A stretch of DNA of 64,000 bases from Camellia lanceoleosa (lineage: Eukaryota; Streptophyta; Magnoliopsida; Ericales; Theaceae), in assembly GCA_025200525.1 (NCBI GenBank), contig CM045760.1, positions 44,473,932 to 44,537,931 on the forward strand, given 5' to 3'. This document shows positions 56,121-64,000 of this stretch, piece after piece. The position numbers and the translations under genes are program-made. Each line of letters starts with the position of its first letter. Positions within the stretch are counted from its first letter, which is position 1. A model generated the notes under the pieces. That model saw only the letters and a list, made by a program, of their open reading frames with translations, had not been told where the DNA came from and searched no databases.

Positions 56121-58092
56121 TGTGACGCCCTCAAAATTCAACTCATTAAATATAAAGCAAAACATGCATTATTAGAAGAAAGCATTTTATTACATCAATC
56201 ATCCGAATCTCATGAAATGAAATACCATAATAAATGCCCTAAAGGCTTACATCTTGCCAAGCCAACACTTGGACACAATTCACTGAGTTCTAATTCAGAA
56301 ACAGATAAAGCCCTAGGCTTGAAAGATTACATTATTCCAATAAAACAAATAAAAGTAAATAAACAAATCTTCAAGTCCAATCCTCACAAGCTATGTCCTT
56401 GGAGGGAGTGAACCACCTGAACCTGAAAAATAAAGTTCCCATATAGGGTGAGCCACAGCCCAATAGAGAAATACTAAACCAATCATAAGAATTAACTAAA
56501 GTATTAGCATCTAATACATGGTTAACACACTATAATCAAATGACAATATTCATGACACGAATGTCTACACTGCCTATGACACATTGTCTATGGCACATTT
56601 TACTTTCCACTTATGGCTCAGAACCTGGCCAAATAACTCAACAGGACTTCATCTTTTATTATCATTACTTCCAATTCAACAGGAATAACAATTCAAGTTA
56701 GACCTAATCATAACAAATACACATGTTGGTATTGTATCAATCATAATCAGTTCACTTCCATACTTCCCTACTGATACACATTTTAGTGATGTATCATAAC
56801 AACAATAAATAGACATATGCCTATTAATCAATACGCACACATAAGAGTGATGCTACTGAGTCCATCCCCTATCTCCTCCCAATAAATCCGGTTTAGAGGT
56901 CCATCCCCTATCTTCCCCTAAACCGTGGAGTTCATCCCCTATCTTCTCCAAACAACATGCATATGCAATGAAACACGCAATTGCCATATACAACACATAA
57001 TTAATACACAAATGTTCTGTATTAACTCAACGGTCAAACAATTGACCCAATTCCAGTTATACCTAAGCCGCATGCAAGGTCTACAACAATCAATGGCTAT
57101 CCTCCACCGATAGCCCAAACAGTTATTTCTAAGCGAGAAATAAATACATCAATGAATGTAAATTCAACATTTCCAAAGGTAAATATTTAAACTACCCAAT
57201 CCCATGAATTAAACCAAATTCCACTTTGTTCCTTTAAATTAATTACACAAATTAATCTAAACCAAAACCCTAAGGTTTCTTCCAAAATTACCAAACTACC
57301 CCCACATACCAAAATTACCAAACTACCCCCATATACCAAAATACCAACACTTAGGATTAAAGCGTATAAATGGAGTAGGAAATCCCTACCTCGAAGAAAG
57401 AACCCAAAAGGAGAAGATGAAGAAGATGCTCGAAACTCCAAAATGCTCCAAATCAATAACTGCTCAGATTAAATGAAAGCCCTCACTCTCCTCTATCTTA
57501 TTTGTAAAAGAACTAGGGTAGAAACACACCCTAACTAGATCAAACCTAGGAGAAAAGGTGTTTAGAGAAGAAGAAAAGTCGGACTTTAGGGTTTGGGATC
57601 AAAAGAATGAAAAACTGCCCTAAAAAATCCCGGCTTTGCGTTTAAATCTTGGATGTGCTCGCTCGGCGAAGACACAGTCGCCGGCGACCAGACACAAGAA
57701 ACAGACCTCGCTCGACCGAAGAGAAGCTCGCTCGAGCCAAAGACAAACTAGCTCGCTTGAGCGGGGGAAAGCTCGCTCGAGCCAACAAACACTGCTCTCA
57801 GGTCTAGCACTGGACGCAATCCTCGCTCGAGCCAAGAAAGGCTCGCTCGAGCGACGGACCAAAAGCAAAGACCTCGCTCGAGCGAATAGAAGCTCGCTCG
57901 AGCGACCAAGCCAAAAACTGAACATGCAGACTTGGCTTCTAAACCCAACCAATCTACAACCAACCTGCTACACACATCCTATAACCCAAAGATAAGGAAT
58001 TAAAGGACAACAACAACAAATATAACAGCGGAATCCACGGAACGTAAGTCCGGATACAATAATCAAATGGGAAAAAGACCGGGGTCGCTATA
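56121..58092 (-). mobile_element. LTR of Gypsy-type family C, minus strand (probable solo LTR)
   Basis: The plus-strand start TGTGACGCCC and end GGGGTCGCTATA read on the minus strand as TATAGCGACCCC...GGGCGTCACA. The same unusual TATAGCG start and GGCGTTACA end occur in the LTR at 59176-63482, where an exact duplication supports the boundaries. Internal landmarks shared in the same order include the CTCGAG cluster, GGGCTATCGGT..GAGGATA and TATTGGGCT..CCTATATGGGAA. Here the flanks (ATAGT and ATATC) match poorly, so the target-site duplication is worn or the copy is incomplete. About 1972 bp. Confidence 0.72.
57655..57912. repeat. CTCGAG palindrome cluster in LTR family C (minus copy)
   Basis: About ten units of the CTCGCTCGAGCGA type. 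Perfect ones lie near 57840, 57873 and 57893; others are variants (CTCGCTCGAGCCA, CTCGCTTGAGCGG, CTCGCTCGGCGAA, AGTCGCCGGCGAC). Reading frames over this block, rich in Arg-Ser-Ser and Leu-Glu-Arg, are by-products. Confidence 0.85.
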
Positions 58093-58139
58093 ATATCACC
58101 AATCAATATATATTATCTAATAATTTACTTCTTAAAATA

Positions 58140-58400
58140 ATTCTCACTCACATGAAAAAAGAAGACCTTGTGCTATTGAAGAAGAAGAATAATAATAATA
58201 ATATCAAATAAAATAAAATAAAATTAGTAGGCACCATGCCATATATTTTTTTCATGAAAATTGCTTGAAACACTTAATTTATCAAATAATAATAATAATA
58301 ATAAAACAAAATTAGTAGTAGAGACTTCATCAAGTGGGCATCATGCCATATATTTTTTTTCATGAAAAATGTTTAAAGCACTTAATTTATCACTCCTAAA
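58140..58400. repeat. AAT-rich direct repeat of about 110 bp
   Basis: The phrase ATGCCATATATTTTTTTCATG, followed by CACTTAATTTATCA, occurs at about 58237 and again at about 58347, each preceded by an (AAT)n-type run and AAATTAGTAG. Confidence 0.7.
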
Positions 58401-58477
58401 ATCACCCCTACTAACGTATCTGATAAGTGTCAAATTTTAATTTGTCAAATATTTTATCACATGGAGTCTAACGAATA

Positions 58478-58643
58478 ATGCTATATGCACCAATTAGTGT
58501 ACTAACTAGTGTACCAATTGATGATGTAACATAATTTAAGAAGTTTTTAGTATTTGTAATTTATATAATGAGTGTGGTCAATAATAATATCATAACTAGT
58601 GTTAGTACACTAGTTAGTATACTAATTAGTATATATAACACTA
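58478..58643. mobile_element. Palindromic MITE, copy 2 (about 166 bp)
   Basis: Same family as 55120-55285: TGCTATATGCACCAATTAG at the left, CTAATTAGTATATATAACA at the right. Copy 2 retains longer matching arms (GTGTACTAACTAGTGTAC and GTTAGTACACTAGTTAG-type words). Confidence 0.78.
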
Positions 58644-58859
58644 CCGAAAATCTAACCTCAATGCCACTTTATTAAAAGTCATTTAAGAGTGATAAATTAA
58701 AAATATGTAACATTGTTATCTTGTTTTAAGATATATAACAATGTTATCTTGTTTTCTTGGTCTTATCCATATGCCTCCCTTCTCTTTATCTACTTTTTCA
58801 CTTCATAAAATCATGACAAAATGGGCTAATCATTTTTGTTACATAATCAATCCTTAGAC

Positions 58860-59139
58860 TGTGTTTGTTTGAAAAGATTTCATGAGAAAATAAAAAAGAA
58901 AGAGGAATAGAAAGAAAATGAAAAAGAATTGTAGGATTCGAATTTCAAGTTATGTTTAGTTGAATTGGGAAATGGAGAAACAAAAGAGTCTAAGTAAATC
59001 TAAAAGACAAAAAGTGAAATTGTATTTTCCTCTCACCTTCTTTTCCCCTGTGCTTTCTATTATAACCAAGAAAAAAATGAGATTGGATTTCATTTTCCCT
59101 TTTGATTTCTCTCATCAAATCCTCCTACCAAACACAACC
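58860..59139. mobile_element. MITE with GTGTTTG..CAAACAC ends (about 280 bp)
   Basis: The left end TGTGTTTGTTTGAAAAGATTTCATGAGA and right end TCTCTCATCAAATCCTCCTACCAAACACA are imperfect inverted copies. The interior is purine-rich then pyrimidine-rich. A second, partial copy of this family is split by the family C LTR (59165-59175 and from 63483). Confidence 0.6.
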
Positions 59140-59437
59140 TTTGTCTACCATTTTATTACCTAGCACTTTAGATTGTATAGCGTTCCTGGTTTAGACCCGG
59201 TCCGTTGATGTTTTGAATCCAGGGTTTCATTTGTCTTATTTAGATATCCATACCGTGTTTCTCATTATTTCTCATTGAGTTTAAGTATTAGAGTATCTTG
59301 GTTGTGTTTGGAACAGGTTGGTTGCTAGTTGGTTCAAATTGTTGTTGTCTAGAATTTAGACTCTTCGCTTGAACAAGCTTTGTGAGCTCCCAGTACTTTT
59401 GCAAGCCTACAGAGATATTGGGAAAGTAGTGTTTTTT

Positions 59438-59578
59438 GCTCGAACGAGATTTCTTGCGCTCGCTCGAGCGACGATCTTCTATCTGTAAAACTTTTGGAAG
59501 TGTGTATTTAGTGCTCGAGCGGAACAACTTATTATATCTGGTCGCTCAAGTGACAAGTCATGCGCTTGAGCGAGCTGT
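59438..59578. repeat. CTCGAG palindrome cluster in LTR family C (plus copy)
   Basis: Units GCTCGAACGAG, CGCTCGCTCGAGCGACG, TGCTCGAGCGGAA, GGTCGCTCAAGTGAC and TGCGCTTGAGCGAGC. Only two keep an intact CTCGAG; the others show single transitions, as expected from decay of methylated CpG. Confidence 0.8.
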
Positions 59579-60706
59579 ACGTATATCAGTTCATAAAAAG
59601 GTCATTTTACATCACTTTTTCATATATCTATCTAAAACATTTTAAAACCCTAAGTTGAGACCCTCTCTCTAAAACTCACTCTCTCTCTACAAATACACCA
59701 AGATCTACCCATTTCTCCACTCACTCCCTTTGTTAAAAAGGTAGAGTTCATCTAGAGTTTCATTTTCATCCAAATAGAGTTGGGTTTCGGCTTCATCCAA
59801 GTTTCATTCGTGTGTATCTCATCTTCTAGCTTTGAGGTAGAGATTCTCTACACTATTTTATGATTTTTTAACTTAGCTATTTGTTTTTATAAAACAATCT
59901 TGTGATTTTGGAGGATTTTGAATAAATCTAGGGTTTTGGTTTAAAATTAAAAGAGGGGTTTTCAAATAGTTGTATGGAAAGTGGTTGTGAAAGTGGAAAT
60001 GGGGTTGAATGGTGATAAAATTGTTGATTTTGATACTTGAATTGGGTTTTGGAAGAAAAAAGGGTTTTGACCTAAATGTTTCAAATATTTATTTTGTATA
60101 AGTAAATGGAATTGGAAATGTAAAATTGGATGGATATTGATATAGATGGTGGAGTTTGATATGTTTTATCACTCACCTTAAAATTTGGAAAGTTTATCTG
60201 TATTGGAGATTTTATATATTTGTTTAGAAATATCTGTTTTGGGCTATCGGTAGAGGATAACTATGATTGTTGTAGAAATTACATGAAGATTATGTGAATT
60301 GAAACTAATTTCTCATCTTTGTGCATTGAACATTGTTGCTCATTTAATACATTGCATATGCATATGAATTTGAGAAAAGGGGTGAATGTTGGAAAGATGT
60401 GTGTATCACCAAATTAAGTTGGTTTGTGTGTCCATGGTGAAAGTCTCGAAAAACGCACGTATATATGGGTGTCGATTCCGGCGGACGAAATATTCGTAAA
60501 ATGGCAATAGTAGTGCTTGTATAGACTACATTTACATGGGTGTCGTTTGAAGGTTTCCCGCGGATGAAATATCCATGAAAGGTTGTACCGGTTTGAGAAT
60601 TTTCCCTTGTTTTCTATTGTAAAAGGCATGACTTGAGAATTGAGATATAAACTAAGCATGACATGGTTTTGGGAAAGAAATGTAAAACGTTTTGACATAG
60701 GCATTG

Positions 60707-62221
60707 TGTAACAATCCAGATTTTTAATTATTCTGTAGAATTTATATTAATATTATTTAATCATAGTTAGGAAAATATATAAATTATTATATATTATTAT
60801 GTGTAATTTTGTAAAATAATATAATTATTAAAAGTTTAGGGGTCAAAATATAAATAATAATAATAATGGGTGTGGTACTAAAATAAATAATTAATTTTCT
60901 ATTGGTATATGATAAAGTGTAATTTAATTAGGAATTAATTTATTTATATAATTATATTAAAAACTTTTGTTAAAGTGTAATTATCTTAAATATTTATATA
61001 AGATAAGAACGAATCATGAAATTAATTATCGAATCAGCGGGAGAGATATGTGTTGGCTGCGCGTTGGCCAACCAATGGCCTCACCTCCTTATAAATAGGG
61101 AGGTGATTCAGCTAGGCAAAGGAAAGGAAAGGAAAGAAAGAAAAGGAAAAGAAAGAGAGAAGGGAGAGAAAGAGAGAAAGAGAGAAAGAAAAGGGAAAGA
61201 AAATAATGGAAGTTGAAAAGGTTTTTGGTAGTGGAAAGAAAGAGTGAGGTATTAAAGTTAAGGTGAGTTATATTATACCTTGAGTTACTATAATATATTT
61301 TACGTATGTTTTGACTTATCATATTTATTTTATATAAGTTATGTTTTATAAATTATTATAAACTATATTAATATTTCAGTTACATGGATTATTTTCTGAA
61401 CCCTATTTGCTAAAAGGAAACCCATGGATATGTTTGTTTATATTTTAAAGAATATTTGACTATGACCTTATATACATATGTTTTGTAAGTACCACCACGG
61501 GAGTCCCACGCCTTGGGGGACTTAAATAACCATTGGCATCTGTTTGACCACTTTGTAGTCCTCTCTGCTTGTCATGGATCCATTGACCTCTATTTTGTGC
61601 GGAGCAAAGTACTGTACAGAGCTAAGTGCTACACTATTGTGGGAGCCACCTCTAGAGTTCGTACGAGCCACCTCTTGAATCCGTACTTTTGTTCTGACTG
61701 TCACTTCTGTGACCTCTGTTTTATTCTGTTCTGTACCGTGATTATGGTTATTTATTTACATAATTTCTGTATTTCAGTTTCTGCCACTTAAATGATTTGT
61801 TTACCAATGATTTATTTACCAAACTGAGTTATGTAAATGTTTTGGTCTAACTGACTATCCATGGTTATTTCGTGTCCGTTATACTCTTAGTATAATATTT
61901 CTTACTCTGCCATGTGCTTATAGTTGTTTACCAATTTTCAGGAAACAATGAAATTCAGAAATAGCTTTTGGAAAGTCTTAGATGCAGGGCTGCGGAATAG
62001 ACACGCACAACACTTTTATAATATTTTTCTATATAAATATCGACATTTTTGGTCAATAAATTTTGTAATAAAAATAAAAGCTCTAATGATTATTTTGGTA
62101 CCCTCATTTAAATATTACTTCTGCTCGCTTTTATTAATTTGTTTAAGAATTGGCCGGAGGTAACCTCAGTTACTGGCCATCACGATGCTTAACCCTTGGG
62201 TACGGGGAGCAGGTCGTGACA
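60707..62221 (+). mobile_element. Solo LTR, Gypsy-type family B, nested in family C LTR
   Basis: 1515 bp, TGTAACAATCC...GGTCGTGACA, flanked by an exact CATTG duplication (60702-60706 and 62222-62226). It is the same family as 6767-8440 in the opposite orientation. TATAAATA at 61090-61097 precedes a GGAAAGGAAA-type purine leader. No internal region. Its insertion is later than that of the surrounding family C LTR. Confidence 0.92.
61090..61097 (+). promoter_or_regulatory. Likely LTR core promoter (TATA box)
   Basis: TATAAATA within the family B LTR, followed 20-30 bp later by a long purine-rich tract. The family copy at 6767-8440 has a similar TATTTATA box and purine tract on its own sense strand. 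Confidence 0.5.
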
Positions 62222-62262
62222 CATTGCATATGCATTTCACCATTATATCTTTGTTAAGATTA

Positions 62263-63037
62263 TGTTGACTTTTTGGCTTTCGAAGGTTATTTTTGTAATT
62301 GCGAGCGTGCCAGCAAGGATCAATCAGTCCTTACAAAAAATTAATTGCCAACCAATTATCAGACGATTGTGTTTTAATTCTTTCAGCCTCAATGAAGAGG
62401 ACTTTTACTGGTGGCTTGATTTAGAAGAATTAAGCAAGATAACAATTAAATGAAGAACAATTGAAGCATTTTATTAAAATGAAAAACTTACAATGATCCA
62501 AACTCAGCCTCGTAAAGGTTTACCGCAACAATCTACTACTTGAAACTACTCCTATGAACGAAGTGCAGTGCAAGAATTTAAAGTACAGGAATGTAAAGAA
62601 CAGGAAATGTAAGACTGGAAATGTAAAACTAGAAAGGAAAATAAGTAGAATAAGACTAGTTTTTTGGATCTAAGTCTGGGGCTCTTTTTTTGGGCCTTCT
62701 CTGCTATTTATACTTTTCAAGGATGACCATCGAACTGCATTTCCAACCGTCGAACTGCTCCTCCATGATCGCTGATCATATTGCCTTATAATTAGCTCTA
62801 CTGTGCCATCACTTGCAATTAGGCTTCCTCCCTAAATTTGAATTTAAATGTGAGTAACCGTTGAAACCACATCACCTTGCATCTCTTTGTTGATCCATTG
62901 CTACTCAGATCTCGTAATAACCAATACTAACTGCCACGTGTACGATCAGGATCGAAGACTTGAATAGCCTTCCTATATTACCCTTATTCTGCTACGCGTC
63001 AAATTGTAATTGGCTTGTACAAAATATGTAACCAACA
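62263..63037 (-). mobile_element. Copia-like LTR, minus strand, nested in family C LTR
   Basis: 775 bp with TGTTG...CCAACA ends on the plus strand. Read on the minus strand it starts TGTTGGTTACA and has a TATAAATAGC box (plus-strand complement at 62705-62712), the usual layout of a Copia LTR. The segment has no counterpart in the family C LTR at 56121-58092, which supports insertion. Flanks GATTA and GGTTC match at only three of five bases, so the boundaries are less sure. Confidence 0.55.
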
Positions 63038-63487
63038 GGTTCATATATTGCGTTGGATTATTTCTATTGGGTTTTGGCTTATCCTATATGGGAAAACTAT
63101 TTTCAGGTATTGGTGAGATGCCTCCGCCAATGCAGTAGCTTGGGAGGATTAGAGCAAAAGTTTCATTTTGTTTTCTTGTTATTATTTTGTACAAGCCTAA
63201 GGTTTTATATGTATTGGATTTAAATCCATTTTGAAGTAGCCAAGTGTAGTCTTGAAAAGTTGTAGCCTTCAGGGCATCCTATTATCTGTTTAAACTTCTA
63301 TTTCACGTATCTGTCGTTGACACATGCTATGGATTCAGGGTTATGGCTTATAAATGTATATTCGCATGTGTCACCTTTTTATACAACTAAATCTTATGTA
63401 ATGGAAGGATATTATACTCCGATTGCCTTGTTAATTACTTTTCGTAGTGGATGATTTATTATAATTACTTCAAGGCGTTACAGATTG

Positions 63488-64000
63488 TGTTTTGTTTAAG
63501 GATTTGATGAGAGAAATGAAAAAGAAAAAGAAAATGCAATTTGTTTTTTGTTTGATTATAATGGCGAAAAATTGAAAAACCCTCGAGATATTAATTTGTG
63601 ATTATGTTTTAATTTTAAATAGTGAATATCAATCCCAATCAAACAATCAACAACAAATCGGCACAATGATTTAACGTGAAAAAAATCACAATACCTCCAA
63701 TTGTGATAAAAAATCACAGGTCAAAGCCACAAAATAATTCACTAAAAAGATAAAAAGGAATTACATACGAGTACCCTCAATTACCTAGCAAGAATCCACT
63801 CCCGAATTAAACCAAACTCGATGTACCTCTTCCACCACCGTCTTCACCTCAGAATTGCTTTGTCCAACGTTAAATCCACAATGCTGATGTCAAATCCACG
63901 ACGATGAGAAACTCTAGAATCCACCAAAGTTTTAGACCCAAATTTTTTGAAATTCATCGAAAAACACCTCTTTTTTTTTGTGAATAAAATTATAAAAATA
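63488..64000. other. Flanking DNA, start of a disrupted MITE then unclassified sequence
   Basis: 63483-63530 (GATTGTGTTTTGTTTAAGG..GATTTGATGAGAG) matches the end of the MITE at 58860-59139. From about 63600 the sequence is of mixed composition with no supported gene; it runs to the window edge. Confidence 0.4.

Larger units (their letters stand above)
59176..63482 (+). mobile_element. LTR of Gypsy-type family C with two nested insertions
   Basis: Starts TATAGCGTTCC directly after GATTG (59171-59175) and ends GGCGTTACA at 63482, followed by an exact GATTG (63483-63487). It contains a family B solo LTR (60707-62221) and a Copia-like LTR (62263-63037). Removing both leaves about 2.0 kb, equal to the family C copy at 56121-58092. 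No internal coding region, so it is a solo LTR. The start TATAGCG is unusual, since LTRs normally begin TG. Confidence 0.82.

Noticed and set aside
57620..57995. Reading frames rich in Arg-Ser-Ser and Leu-Glu-Arg, here and at 10535-10822, 17740-17952 and 19602-19974
   Set aside because: All follow from the CGCTCGAGCG palindromes, which stay open on both strands; not genes.

Overview
The window is nuclear DNA from a plant, most likely a woody eudicot. The evidence is nested LTR retrotransposons whose primer-binding sites match plant initiator tRNA-Met, 8-bp-TSD and palindromic MITEs, L1-type LINE fragments, AT-rich introns with GT..AG borders, and no bacterial-type gene packing. CTCGAG-rich palindrome clusters inside LTRs are a strong lineage marker, but the species cannot be fixed from sequence alone.

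Layout. 1-6.5 kb: repeat-rich, with a degenerate coding remnant (minus strand, 1462-2274), a MITE and a tandem array. 6.77-8.44 kb: solo Gypsy-type LTR, family B, minus. 9.15-21.09 kb: an approximately 2.4-kb solo LTR of family A (TSD CATAT) split by a complete 9.5-kb Gypsy/chromovirus element of a related family (TSD GTATG). 21.1-27.8 kb: AT-rich DNA with tandem duplications, a MITE and a 5'-truncated LINE with a 16-bp TSD. 27.8-29.5 kb: truncated Copia element. 29.9-30.8 kb: a non-autonomous hAT-like element. 31.0-37.6 kb: a Copia element whose gag zinc knuckle is split by a second, inverted copy of that hAT-like element. 37.6-38.1 kb: a TIR element. 38.6-40.4 kb: solo LTR family D, minus.

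40.4-48.4 kb holds the only convincing host gene: six exons on the plus strand with phase-compatible GT..AG borders, ending in a Gly/Arg-rich stretch, a predicted membrane segment and a stop at 48378-48380. The 5' exons were not found. Its introns carry two MITE/hAT elements, an antisense LINE remnant and a tandem duplication of about 1.2 kb that doubled a 78-bp symmetric exon. The protein family is not recognised.

49.35-54.63 kb: a nearly full-length Copia element with several stop codons. 55-59 kb: paired MITEs and a family C LTR (minus). 59.2-63.5 kb: a family C LTR (plus) that has itself taken a family B solo LTR (TSD CATTG) and a Copia-like LTR.

All retroelement coding regions are broken by stops or frameshifts except the RT-RNase H frame of the 31-37.6 kb Copia element. 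Solo LTRs outnumber intact Gypsy elements, which points to frequent LTR-LTR recombination. Boundaries were set by eye from target-site duplications and terminal motifs; no alignments or database searches were run.
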